Below are positions 26,622 through 35,238 of a stretch of DNA of 50,610 nt, one piece after another. The DNA is from AC2028 sp002373595 (lineage in GTDB: Bacteria > Bacillota > Clostridia > Lachnospirales > Lachnospiraceae): assembly GCA_946616365.1 (NCBI GenBank), contig CAMOIX010000015.1:1-50610 (forward strand). The letters run 5' to 3'. The notes below the pieces were generated by a model. It was not told the DNA's origin. It did no database searches and saw only the letters and a program-made list of their open reading frames with translations. Each line of letters begins with the position of its first letter. Position 1 is the first letter of the stretch. A program made the translations under genes and the position numbers.

Positions 26622-27246
26622 ACCATCCGATGATGCGGATCCTTCCGCCATCTTCATATCCGAGTACCTTACAGGGTGAGAAATCCTTGCCCGAGGGCAC
26701 GAAGGACTTTTTTTCCACGAGACCGGGAGTAAAAGAATAAGTCACAGGATTAAAGATTATGACATAATCTGCGTTCTTTACTGCGCCTTCTTTTGAGAAT
26801 GAATTGTAATGCACCGCATCGAGTACCATCACTTTTTTCCTGCTTATGCGGGAGTATTCTGCGAGTGTCATCGTGCAGGATATAAGTATCAGCGCCGCGA
26901 AAACAAAGAGACAGACGAGTCCCGGTATATCCTGCGTTGCATCCAGGAAAAAGAGAAGAGCGGTGGGTATGCAGAAAAGAAGAGCCCACTTAAAGGATGA
27001 GAGGAGCCGGACAAACTTCTCGAAATCCGGGCATTCATGCGATCCCGGCCTCTCGGCGGTCATTTTTTCTCTTATATCCTCGGGGATGGGAGGGATGTTT
27101 ACTACATGCTCATCCTCGTCCACCTTTATGCTTAGTTTGAAAAATACATCCGATAGCCACAACTTAAGCAGCACAGCTTCGATGATCAGAGCGGGGAAAA
27201 GCCTGATGGCAGACGAAGCGGTTTCTGCGCTGAATATCCTGTTCAT
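26605..27246 (-). CDS. Membrane protein of unknown function
   Basis: A 213-residue protein with hydrophobic segments at about 12-33, 89-106 and 109-130 and a soluble C-terminal region (about 135-213) rich in beta-type sequence (SRKKVMVLDAVHYNS, DYVIIFNPVTYSFTPG). No family recognised. GGAGAAAG precedes ATG. It follows the amidase gene by 15 bases on the same strand and so is probably co-transcribed, and its 3' end overlaps the MurL-like gene by 17 bases with no terminator. Context suggests an envelope role, unproven. Confidence 0.7.
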   Translation of the reverse strand: MNRIFSAETASSAIRLFPALIIEAVLLKLWLSDVFFKLSIKVDEDEHVVNIPPIPEDIREKMTAERPGSHECPDFEKFVRLLSSFKWALLFCIPTALLFFLDATQDIPGLVCLFVFAALILISCTMTLAEYSRISRKKVMVLDAVHYNSFSKEGAVKNADYVIIFNPVTYSFTPGLVEKKSFVPSGKDFSPCKVLGYEDGGRIRIIGWFKKNS

Positions 27247-27261
27247 TTCTTTCTCCGGGTA

Positions 27262-28245
27262 TTAGTAATTGTTATAGAAATCCGTGATGCCGGCAGTGAT
27301 ACCTGCGGCAACTTTATTCTGATAATCGTCTGTGATGAGGAGAGTGAATTCCTGAGTGGAGGAGAGGAATCCGATCTCTATCAGAGCAGCGGGGATATAT
27401 GAATAATGCACGACTTTGATGGTCGCATTGGGATCTCCGCCCCTGTTCCCGGCGCCTGTCGAAGCTGTAGCGCCGTTAAGAAGCGATAAGCGAAGGGCGT
27501 TGCTGTATGGATTGTTCCTGCTGTCGCAGTATGCGTTCATGCCACTGATGCCGGGATATCCCGAGATCGCATTTACATGTATGCTGACAAATATCGCTTC
27601 GGGATGAGCGTTGGCAAGAGTCCATCTCGACTCGAGTGATACGAAAGAATCGTCGGATCTGGTCATTATGACTGTTGCGCCGTTAGCTTCGAGGAGAGCC
27701 TTTACTTTAAGCGCTACAGGATAGTTGATATTCTTCTCGAATACGCCGTTTCTGATGCATCCGGGATCGGCGCCGCCGTGTCCGGGATCGAGGATGACTG
27801 TTCTGCCTGCGAGAAAACCGGTTCCGTCGGAAGGCACTGATACTTGAATCTGATTGGATGAAGCGGTGAGTACGGGATACGATCCGTCGCCCGATGATCC
27901 TGCGCGACCTTCATTCTTTCCGAAGGTCATATAGTGCAGATAGTAGCTCTCGAGGTTTTCTCCGAATATTGCCCGGAGATCGGGATTGGCTGCCTTGTAA
28001 TATCTGACATCAAAAGATGCGCACCCCTGTCTGCCCTCGCGCATTCCGGCATTTAAGAAATGCACTCTTGCGACATCCTTATTTCCTCCGCTTGCAGCAG
28101 CGATGTCCGGATATCTCGTGAGATAATAATCCGCATCGAATATAGCGGAAAAGTCGGATCCTGTGGCCTTTGCATTTATCGGTCTAAAGAGGACCGCAGA
28201 GAGTGCGATCAGAATTAAACAGATTGATATGCTCAGTTTTTTCAT
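27262..28245 (-). CDS. Secreted N-acetylmuramoyl-L-alanine amidase (Amidase_3)
   Basis: Zinc amidase that cuts the MurNAc-L-Ala bond of peptidoglycan. A signal peptide (MKKLSISICLILIALSAVLF) opens the 327-residue form. Residues about 28-105 hold two copies of a module with FDADYYLTRYPDI and FDVRYYKAANPDL, each ending in G.(R/N)EGR, common in Lachnospiraceae surface proteins. The catalytic domain shows ILDPGHGGADPG (zinc His), the zinc Glu in GVFEKNINY, SIHVNA (zinc His) and the catalytic Glu in ALIEIGFLS. The start at 28245 has AAGGGG upstream; the longer frame from 28284 lacks it. It is divergent from the MurD2-like gene, with separate promoters in the 130-base gap. Confidence 0.93.
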   Translation of the reverse strand: MKKLSISICLILIALSAVLFRPINAKATGSDFSAIFDADYYLTRYPDIAAASGGNKDVARVHFLNAGMREGRQGCASFDVRYYKAANPDLRAIFGENLESYYLHYMTFGKNEGRAGSSGDGSYPVLTASSNQIQVSVPSDGTGFLAGRTVILDPGHGGADPGCIRNGVFEKNINYPVALKVKALLEANGATVIMTRSDDSFVSLESRWTLANAHPEAIFVSIHVNAISGYPGISGMNAYCDSRNNPYSNALRLSLLNGATASTGAGNRGGDPNATIKVVHYSYIPAALIEIGFLSSTQEFTLLITDDYQNKVAAGITAGITDFYNNY

Positions 28246-28296
28246 TGTGTACCCCTTATGAAACAAATGAAATAAAGCAAACAACGGTTAGTAGGT

Positions 28297-28325
28297 ATTG
28301 TACAACATATGTGCGCCCTTTGCAA
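28297..28325 (-). promoter_or_regulatory. Amidase gene promoter
   Basis: On the minus strand, TTGCAA (28325-28320), 17-base spacer, TACAAT (28302-28297). Transcription would begin about 45 bases before the amidase ATG. Confidence 0.6.
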
Positions 28326-28337
28326 AAAGGATTTTTC

Positions 28338-28366
28338 TTTCATTTTTATGGAAAAAATGCTAAAAT
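28338..28366 (+). promoter_or_regulatory. Promoter of MurD2-like gene, very close to the start codon
   Basis: TTTCAT at 28338-28343, 17-base spacer, TAAAAT at 28361-28366. The ATG at 28376 is only nine bases beyond the -10 and there is no Shine-Dalgarno, so the mRNA should be leaderless or nearly so. It lies back to back with the amidase promoter. Confidence 0.55.
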
Positions 28367-28375
28367 GATCATGCT

Positions 28376-29692
28376 ATGTCTATCAAGGAAACAGTAAAGA
28401 ACAAAAAGGTTCTCATATGGGGATACGGACGTGAGGGACAGTCTACCGAAAGCTTCCTTCGCGCTTTCTGCAAACCTGCCTGGATCGACCTGTTTCAGGG
28501 CACTCCGGCGGAGCTTGATGATACCCCGTATGACATCATAGTCAAGAGCCCCGGTATAGCATGGCGTGCACCGGAGATGATACCCGGCCGGCCCTCCGAG
28601 TATGAGGAGAAAAAGTTCGCCGAGAATATGGCCAGATATGACCGCGTCACGGCGAAGCTCACATCGCAGACGGAGATGTTCCTCTCGGAGTTTAGCGGGT
28701 GCTGCATAGGAGTCACGGGTACCAAGGGTAAGAGTACCACGGCTTCCATGCTCGCACATGTCCTTCGGAAGTGCACGGACAAGAATGTATACCTGGTAGG
28801 AAATATAGGCATCCCCTGTCTGGATTCGTATGCTGAGCTTAGCAAGCAGGATCAGGAGAACAGCATAGTCGTATTCGAGATGAGCTGTCATCAGCTTAAT
28901 TTCTCCAAGTGGTCACCCCATATAGCGGTATTTTTAAATCTCTACGAAGAGCATCTCGACTACTACGGGACCGTGGAGAATTATTTCCGCGCGAAGAGCC
29001 ATATCATCACATGCCAGTCGGAAGATGACTATGCCTATGTGGGAGAGAATGTTCCCGCTATAGAGAGCGTTTCGAATAAGCAGATCCTCACACACGAGGA
29101 TATGGAGAAAGCCGGAGGTCCTTTCAAGGACATGCAGCTCAGGCTCTATGGTGTACACAACAGATACAATGCATATTTCGTTTATAAGATAGCTACGGAG
29201 AATTACGGATGCGATCCTGAGAAGGTCGTCAAGGAGATGGAGAGTTTCGATGCTCTGCCGCACCGCATGCAGCCCCTCGGAGAGCATAACGGCATATTCT
29301 GGTATGATGATTCGATTTCCACGATACCCGAAGCTACCATGTCCGCAGCAGGAAGCATACCCGGCGCGAAGACTCTCATCGTCGGAGGTATGGACAGAGG
29401 TATATCCTATGCCGTACTTGAGAACTTCATGAGATCGAGACAGGATCTTAACTTCGTCCTCATGTATGCTACCGGACGCAGGATCTACGAGGAGATTAGA
29501 GACGAGGGAGCACTTCCCAATGTCTATCCGACCATAGACTTAAGACAGGCAGTCGAAGCTGCCAGACGCGTAACACCCAAAGGAATGGGCGCAGTGCTCT
29601 CGCCCGCAGCCGCTTCGTACGGCGACTTCAAGAATTTCGAAGAGCGCGGAGATGTATTTGCACAGCTGGTAAGAAGGGATACTCAGTCCTGA
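28376..29692 (+). CDS. murD2: MurD2-like UDP-MurNAc-L-Ala--L-glutamate ligase
   Basis: A 438-residue Mur ligase. The P-loop is TGTKGKST (114-121); VGNIGIP, FEMSCHQL and LNLYEEHLDYYG follow in MurD order, and the end has LSPAAASYGDFKNFEERG. Two positions that hold the gamma-carboxylate of D-Glu in E. coli MurD differ: the SKATN motif is replaced by DSISTI (312-317), losing the lysine, and GGDGKS becomes GGMDRG (337-342), Lys to Arg. The DSIST form is what I associate with MurD2, which adds L-Glu, and the MurL-like gene nearby provides the matching epimerase. An ordinary MurD with unusual residues remains possible. No Shine-Dalgarno precedes ATG. The stop overlaps the rarA start by one base. 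Confidence 0.72.
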   Translation: MSIKETVKNKKVLIWGYGREGQSTESFLRAFCKPAWIDLFQGTPAELDDTPYDIIVKSPGIAWRAPEMIPGRPSEYEEKKFAENMARYDRVTAKLTSQTEMFLSEFSGCCIGVTGTKGKSTTASMLAHVLRKCTDKNVYLVGNIGIPCLDSYAELSKQDQENSIVVFEMSCHQLNFSKWSPHIAVFLNLYEEHLDYYGTVENYFRAKSHIITCQSEDDYAYVGENVPAIESVSNKQILTHEDMEKAGGPFKDMQLRLYGVHNRYNAYFVYKIATENYGCDPEKVVKEMESFDALPHRMQPLGEHNGIFWYDDSISTIPEATMSAAGSIPGAKTLIVGGMDRGISYAVLENFMRSRQDLNFVLMYATGRRIYEEIRDEGALPNVYPTIDLRQAVEAARRVTPKGMGAVLSPAAASYGDFKNFEERGDVFAQLVRRDTQS

Positions 29693-31044
29693 TGGATCAG
29701 TTAAACCTTTTTGAATATGCCTCGCAGGAGAAGAGGGAAAAGGAATCACCCCTGGCCGCGAGAATGAGACCCCGCACTATAGATGAGGTCGTTGGACAGG
29801 AGCACATCCTCGGAAAGGATAAGCTCCTTTATCGTGCAATCAAAGCGGACAAGATCAGCTCGATCATACTCTACGGCCCGCCCGGCACAGGCAAGACTAC
29901 GATCGCCAAGGTTATAGCAAATACCACGAGCGCGGATTTTAAGAGCGTCAACGCAACGATCGCCGGCAAGAAAGATCTCGAGGAAGTGACAAAAGCCGCT
30001 TCCGAGAATCTTAAGATGTATGACAAGAGAACGATACTCTTCATCGACGAGATACACAGATTCAATAAAGGGCAGCAGGATTTTCTCCTTCCGTTTGTTG
30101 AGGACGGAACGGTCATACTCATTGGAGCCACGACCGAAAATCCGTATTTCGAAGTAAACGGAGCTCTCATCTCGAGATCCCAGATATTCGAATTAAAGCC
30201 TCTTGCAAAAGATGCGGTCAAAGAGCTCATCCTCCGCGCGGTCAGTGATACCGAGAGGGGAATGGGTTCCTTTAAAGCAGTCATGGATGAAACTGCCGCA
30301 GAGTTTCTAGCGGATGTTGCGGGAGGAGATGCGAGACTTGCTCTTAATGCCGTAGAGCTCGGCGTGATGACTACCGACAGATCGGAGGACGGTCTCATAC
30401 ATATAACTCTGGAAGTCGCACAGGAATGTATCCAGAGGAAAGCGATAAGATACGATAAGGACGGGGACAATCACTACGATACGATCTCCGCATTCATAAA
30501 GAGCATGAGAGGTTCGGACCCCGATGCAGCGGTTTACTATCTCGCGAGGATGCTCGAAGCAGGCGAGGACATTAAGTTCATCGCGAGACGCATAATGGTC
30601 TGCGCATCGGAGGATGTCGGAAATGCTGATCCGCAGGCGCTTCAGATAGCGGTTGCCGCGAGCCTTGCGATAGAGAGACTCGGAATGCCCGAAGCGAGGA
30701 TAGTCTTAAGCCAGGCGGCCTCCTATGTTGCATGTGCACCTAAGTCCAACGCGGCGATAATCGCGATAGACGATGCACTTGGAGAGGTGCGGACCAGCGG
30801 GAACCTGCCCATACCGCCGCACCTGCAGGATGCGCATTACAAGTCCTCATCGAAGCTCGGACGCGGGATAGGATATAAGTATTCGCATGACTTCCCGAAT
30901 CATTATGTGGAGCAGCAGTATCTCCCCTACGAACTGAGTGGCAGAGAGTTCTACAGGCCGGGAGACCTGGGATACGAAGTTAAGATCAAGGAGCACTTTA
31001 AACAGATCAAAGGCTCTGAGAATAGATCGACCAAAAAGAAATAA
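29692..31044 (+). CDS. rarA: Replication-associated recombination protein RarA (MgsA)
   Basis: AAA+ ATPase related to clamp-loader subunits that acts at stalled replication forks. At 450 residues it shows RMRPRTIDEVVGQEHI (about 25-40), Walker A YGPPGTGKTT (about 60-69), Walker B LFIDEIHRFNKGQQD (about 115-129) and sensor 1 GATTENP. The C-terminal tetramerisation part has the expected SMRGSDPDAAVYYLARML and a YKYSHDFPNHYVEQQYLP region. ATG shares its A with the stop of the MurD2-like gene, so it is coupled to it. Confidence 0.95.
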   Translation: MDQLNLFEYASQEKREKESPLAARMRPRTIDEVVGQEHILGKDKLLYRAIKADKISSIILYGPPGTGKTTIAKVIANTTSADFKSVNATIAGKKDLEEVTKAASENLKMYDKRTILFIDEIHRFNKGQQDFLLPFVEDGTVILIGATTENPYFEVNGALISRSQIFELKPLAKDAVKELILRAVSDTERGMGSFKAVMDETAAEFLADVAGGDARLALNAVELGVMTTDRSEDGLIHITLEVAQECIQRKAIRYDKDGDNHYDTISAFIKSMRGSDPDAAVYYLARMLEAGEDIKFIARRIMVCASEDVGNADPQALQIAVAASLAIERLGMPEARIVLSQAASYVACAPKSNAAIIAIDDALGEVRTSGNLPIPPHLQDAHYKSSSKLGRGIGYKYSHDFPNHYVEQQYLPYELSGREFYRPGDLGYEVKIKEHFKQIKGSENRSTKKK

Positions 31045-31083
31045 TCTGCATTAAGCGGATCACGGATAAGAAAGGATATCAAG

Positions 31084-32235
31084 ATGGACGTTTACGAACA
31101 GGCTTTAAAAGCACACGAAGAATGGAACGGAAAACTCGACACCACTGCGAAAGCAAAGGTTGGCTCAAGAGAAGCGCTCTCTATCGCTTACACTCCCGGA
31201 GTAGCTGAGCCCTGCAGACGCATTCATGACAATGTGGAAGATGTATATAAATACACCTGGAAAGCAAATACGATCGCTGTAGTATCCGACGGAAGCGCAG
31301 TACTCGGACTCGGAAATATCGGTCCCGAGGCAGCTATGCCCGTCATGGAAGGAAAGGCAGTACTCTTCAAGGAGTTCGGCGGAGTAAACGCTGTTCCCAT
31401 CTGCCTCGACACCCAGGACACCGAGGAGATCATCAAAGCCGTTAAGTATATCGCTCCCGGATTCGGCGGTATCAATCTCGAGGATATCTCCGCACCGAGA
31501 TGTTTCGAGATAGAGGAGAGACTTAAGAAGGAACTCAACATCCCCGTATTCCATGACGATCAGCACGGAACCGCGATAGTCGTACTTGCTGCATCCATCA
31601 ACGCACTCAAGATCACGGGCAAGAAGAAAGAGGACTGCACCTTTGTTGTAAACGGAGCAGGCGCAGCGGGAATCGCCATCACCAAGCTCATGCTCGGATA
31701 CGGATTCGGAAAGGCTATCCTCTGCGACAGTAAGGGTGTCGTATCCAAGGACAGATCCGACCTCAATGCAGTAAAGAAAGCAATGCTCGATGTCACCAAT
31801 CCCGATAATGTATCCGGAACCCTCGCAGATGCGGTTAAGGAAGCTGACATCTTCATCGGAGTATCCGCACCGGGAGTACTCACCAAGGAGATGGTATCTA
31901 CGATGAACAAGGATGCGATAGTTTTCGCTATGGCAAATCCCGTACCCGAGATCATGCCGGACGAAGCTCTCGCAGCAGGCGCTCGCGTAGTAGGAACCGG
32001 AAGAAGTGACTTCCCCAATCAGATAAACAATGTCGTTGCATTCCCCGGGATCTTCCGCGGAGCACTCGAAGGCAGAGCTTCCCAGATCACCGAGGAGATG
32101 AAATATGCTGCTGCCAAGGCACTCGCGGATATGGTACCTGCAGATAAGCTTAATGAGAAGTTCATCCTTCCCGAAGCTTTCGATCCCCAGGTAGCCGATG
32201 GCGTGGCAAAGGCTGTTAAGGAGTGCATCAGGTAA
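31084..32235 (+). CDS. NAD(P)-dependent malic enzyme
   Basis: Decarboxylates L-malate to pyruvate. The 383-residue form is the short bacterial type without a phosphotransacetylase domain. Visible are AYTPGVAEPCR (about 36-46), NLEDISAPRCFEIEE (about 135-149), FHDDQHGTAIV (about 157-167, metal Asp), the dinucleotide fold VVNGAGAAGIAI (about 188-199), and ANPVPEIMPDEA (about 285-296). AAAGGAT precedes ATG. Cofactor choice cannot be settled. The DUF4364 gene starts at the very next base after the stop. Confidence 0.94.
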   Translation: MDVYEQALKAHEEWNGKLDTTAKAKVGSREALSIAYTPGVAEPCRRIHDNVEDVYKYTWKANTIAVVSDGSAVLGLGNIGPEAAMPVMEGKAVLFKEFGGVNAVPICLDTQDTEEIIKAVKYIAPGFGGINLEDISAPRCFEIEERLKKELNIPVFHDDQHGTAIVVLAASINALKITGKKKEDCTFVVNGAGAAGIAITKLMLGYGFGKAILCDSKGVVSKDRSDLNAVKKAMLDVTNPDNVSGTLADAVKEADIFIGVSAPGVLTKEMVSTMNKDAIVFAMANPVPEIMPDEALAAGARVVGTGRSDFPNQINNVVAFPGIFRGALEGRASQITEEMKYAAAKALADMVPADKLNEKFILPEAFDPQVADGVAKAVKECIR

Positions 32236-32769
32236 ATGCCCCTTTCAGCAGGTGATAATTTAACACTTACGAAGCTCCTAATACTCTATATGCTCGGGAG
32301 AGTCGACTTCCTGATGACGACCGCACAGATCAGTGATTTCATCCTGGGCGGAGAGTACGCGGACTATATGACGCTTACGATGGCACAGGCAGAACTCATA
32401 GACAATGGTCTCGTCAGTGTGAGTGAAGCGCAGAGTTCGCACAACCGCACGCACCTGTGCATCACTGCCGAAGGAAGGGAGACTCTGGGGTTCTTCAGAG
32501 ACAGGATCCCCGACAGGGATATAGATGCGATAGAGGATTACTTCCGCGAGAAGGCATATGAGCTCAGAAATGAAGTCGCTGTATATGCCGATTACTACAA
32601 GGTCGCAGGCGGCGAGTATGAAGCTCATATGACCGTAAAGGACAGGGATACCAAACTCATGGACCTCACGCTCTCCGTGCCGACGGAAGGCATAGCGGAG
32701 CATATATGCGATGTGTGGCAGGAGAAGAGTAAGGACGTGTATCAGTATCTGTGCGATCAGCTGTTTTGA
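32236..32769 (+). CDS. DUF4364 family protein (winged-helix-like)
   Basis: A 177-residue protein matching the DUF4364 family, widespread in Clostridia. The N-terminal 80 residues form a winged-helix pattern (TKLLILYMLGRVDFLMTTAQ, then a TLTMAQAELIDNGLV recognition-type segment and a hairpin ending in LCITAEG), followed by a mixed alpha/beta C-terminal part. This points to DNA binding or a partner-binding winged helix, but target and role are unknown. It starts directly at the base after the malic enzyme stop, so its translation is coupled. Confidence 0.8.
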   Translation: MPLSAGDNLTLTKLLILYMLGRVDFLMTTAQISDFILGGEYADYMTLTMAQAELIDNGLVSVSEAQSSHNRTHLCITAEGRETLGFFRDRIPDRDIDAIEDYFREKAYELRNEVAVYADYYKVAGGEYEAHMTVKDRDTKLMDLTLSVPTEGIAEHICDVWQEKSKDVYQYLCDQLF

Positions 32770-32831
32770 CGCGCCGGCAGATCGCAATCCTTATTGGGAT
32801 GAGTGAGATTTGAGGTTTACGGAGAAGGAAG

Positions 32832-33308
32832 ATGCGAGTAGGAACAGGATACGATGTTCATAAGCTTGGCCCCGACAGAAAGCTCATAATAGGCGGCGTC
32901 GAGATCCCCCATGAAACGGGACTGATAGGACACTCCGATGCGGACGTGCTCACACACGCGATAATGGACGCTCTGCTCGGAGCGGCGGCTCTCGGCGATA
33001 TAGGACTTCTTTTCCCGGATAACGATCCCGCATATGAAGGAGCGGACTCGATAGAGCTATTAAAGGTTGTCGGCAGCAGGCTGGACGAGAAGGGATACAC
33101 GATAGGAAATATCGATGCGACAATCATAGCGCAGGCGCCTAAGATGAGACCTTATATCGATGCGATGAGAGAGAGGATAAGCTCTGCACTCGGACTTGAT
33201 ATAGACGCCGTAAATGTCAAGGCGACCACCGAGGAAGGCCTCGGATTTACGGGCAGCAAGGAAGGACTATCCGCGCAGGCGATATGTTGTCTTAATGAGA
33301 AAGACTGA
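32832..33308 (+). CDS. ispF: 2-C-methyl-D-erythritol 2,4-cyclodiphosphate synthase
   Basis: Makes the cyclic diphosphate intermediate in the MEP isoprenoid pathway. Metal ligands appear in GTGYDVHKLG (D8, H10) and in GHSDADVLTHAIMDALLG (His near 42), followed by DIGLLFPDND. The end TEEGLGFTGSKEGLSAQAI is canonical. It has 158 residues, as expected. Usually ispD sits alongside; it is not here, and dxr is 22 kb away. GGAGAAGGAAG precedes ATG. Confidence 0.96.
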   Translation: MRVGTGYDVHKLGPDRKLIIGGVEIPHETGLIGHSDADVLTHAIMDALLGAAALGDIGLLFPDNDPAYEGADSIELLKVVGSRLDEKGYTIGNIDATIIAQAPKMRPYIDAMRERISSALGLDIDAVNVKATTEEGLGFTGSKEGLSAQAICCLNEKD

Positions 33309-33350
33309 CGCTTACGATCGATAATAGGGACACAGAAAGGATTTGCAGAC

Positions 33351-34778
33351 ATGAAGATCTTCAATACGCTTTCAAGGAGCAAGGAAGAATTTAAACCGAT
33401 AGAAGAAGGCAAGGTGCGCATGTATGTATGCGGACCGACCGTTTACAATTATATCCACATCGGAAATGCGAGACCTATGATCATCTTCGATACGGTGAGG
33501 AGATACTTCGAGTACAAGGGATACGAAGTTAAGTATGTTTCCAATTTCACCGATGTCGATGACAAGATCATCAAGAAAGCGATAGAAGACGGAACCGACA
33601 GCAAGACCGTATCAGAGAGATTCATCGAAGAGTGCAAGAAGGATATGGAGGGTATGAACGTACGCCCCGCTACCGTTCATCCCAAGGCTACCGAAGAGAT
33701 AGACGGGATGATAGAAATGATCTCGACCCTCATAGACAAGGGACTTGCGTACAGAGCGGCTGACGGAACGGTCTATTACCGCACGAGATCTTTTAAGGAT
33801 TACGGTAAGCTCTCACACAAGAATCTCGATGACTTAAGGAGCGGAGAGAGAGAGCTTAAAGTTACGGGAGAGGATCAGAAAGAGGATCCCCTTGATTTCG
33901 TCCTCTGGAAGCCAAAGAAAGAGGGAGAGCCTTACTGGGAGTCACCCTGGTGCGAAGGCAGACCCGGATGGCATATAGAGTGCTCCGTCATGAGTAAGAA
34001 ATATCTCGGAGATCAGATAGACATCCACGCCGGAGGAGAGGATCTCATATTCCCTCATCACGAGAATGAGATAGCTCAGTCCGAGGGCGCGAGCGGAGTG
34101 ACATTCTCCAACTACTGGATGCATAATGCGTTCTTAAATATCGACAACAGGAAGATGAGTAAGTCTCTCGGAAACTTCTTCACCGTGCGTGATATCAGCG
34201 AGAGATACGACCTGCAGGTGCTCAGATTCTTTATGCTTTCCGCTCATTACAGGAGCCCTCTTAACTTCAGCGATGAGCTGATGGAGAGCGCATCCAACGG
34301 ACTGGACAGGATCAGGAAGTGCGCTGAGAATCTTGCATTCCTGATAGAGAATGCCAAGGCAGGTGATAAATCGGGCGCGGGTCTCTCCGATGCTGAGCAG
34401 ACTCTCCTTGCAGACAGTGCTGCTTTCGTAACGCAGTTTGAGACTGCTATGGAGGATGACTTTAATACCGCGGATGCTATCTCGGCTGTATTTGAACTCG
34501 TTAAATTCATCAATACCAATACATCCGGAGCAAACTCCGCAGAGTATCTGAATAAGCTCTCTGAGAAGCTCACGACCCTTACCGATATACTCGGCATTAA
34601 ACTTGGCGGCGGTGAGAAGGAGATGCTCGACTCTGAGATAGAGGATCTCATTGCTCAGAGAAACGCGGCGAGAAAGGAAAAGAATTTCGCACGCGCCGAT
34701 GAGATAAGGGACGAACTCCTCTCCAAGGGAATCGTGCTCGAGGATACCCGTGAGGGCGTAAGGTGGAAGAGAGCGTAG
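33351..34778 (+). CDS. cysS: Cysteinyl-tRNA synthetase
   Basis: Class I synthetase that charges tRNA-Cys. It has the zinc Cys in MYVCGPTVYNY, HIGH-like HIGNARP (about 37-43), a zinc-site stretch GRPGWHIECS (about 203-212) and KMSKSLGN (about 265-272). The helical C-terminal domain ends at 475 residues. Its order with mrnC and rlmB directly downstream is the usual Firmicute arrangement. AGAAAGGAT lies before ATG. Confidence 0.97.
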   Translation: MKIFNTLSRSKEEFKPIEEGKVRMYVCGPTVYNYIHIGNARPMIIFDTVRRYFEYKGYEVKYVSNFTDVDDKIIKKAIEDGTDSKTVSERFIEECKKDMEGMNVRPATVHPKATEEIDGMIEMISTLIDKGLAYRAADGTVYYRTRSFKDYGKLSHKNLDDLRSGERELKVTGEDQKEDPLDFVLWKPKKEGEPYWESPWCEGRPGWHIECSVMSKKYLGDQIDIHAGGEDLIFPHHENEIAQSEGASGVTFSNYWMHNAFLNIDNRKMSKSLGNFFTVRDISERYDLQVLRFFMLSAHYRSPLNFSDELMESASNGLDRIRKCAENLAFLIENAKAGDKSGAGLSDAEQTLLADSAAFVTQFETAMEDDFNTADAISAVFELVKFINTNTSGANSAEYLNKLSEKLTTLTDILGIKLGGGEKEMLDSEIEDLIAQRNAARKEKNFARADEIRDELLSKGIVLEDTREGVRWKRA

Positions 34779-34791
34779 AGCGGGCGCCGGA

Positions 34792-35181
34792 ATGAACGGA
34801 ACAGAGATGAATCCTTCGGAATACTCACCCTCGTCGCTTGCTTTTATCGGTGATGCTTACTTTGAACTCAAAGTCCGTACAGCGATCCTAAAGCAGGCTC
34901 AGCGCCCCGTAAAGGAACTCAACAAGCTGAAAGTTAAGCTTGTGAGTGCGGATGCACAGGCGGTGTATTACGACAAGCTGAGCGCGGAAGACGGGATACT
35001 GAGCGCGGAAGAACTCGATATCATGAAGCGCGGAAGGAATGCTTTCTCCAAGAGTACGAGAGGATCGTCCGTGGGTGCGTACAGGAAGGCGACAGGCTTC
35101 GAAGCGCTGATGGGATATTTATCGCTGTCGGGCGATGATGAGAGATGCGATGAGATCATAACATTCCTGAATATCGTGTGA
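34792..35181 (+). CDS. mrnC: Mini-ribonuclease III
   Basis: Small RNase III-type nuclease without the double-stranded RNA-binding domain, which matures 23S rRNA. The catalytic-helix signature is seen in SLAFIGDAYFELKVR (about residues 15-29, with the key Asp), and the second acidic cluster region is ALMGYLSLSGDDERCDEII. At 129 residues it fits. The ribosome site is weak (GGCGCCGGA), consistent with dependence on cysS translation 13 bases upstream. An alternative ATG lies at 34807. Confidence 0.92.
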   Translation: MNGTEMNPSEYSPSSLAFIGDAYFELKVRTAILKQAQRPVKELNKLKVKLVSADAQAVYYDKLSAEDGILSAEELDIMKRGRNAFSKSTRGSSVGAYRKATGFEALMGYLSLSGDDERCDEIITFLNIV

Positions 35182-35238
35182 GATATAAAGAGTTCGATAC
35201 TGTTTGATCAATGATCGCAGGAAGATTTTGAAACAGCA

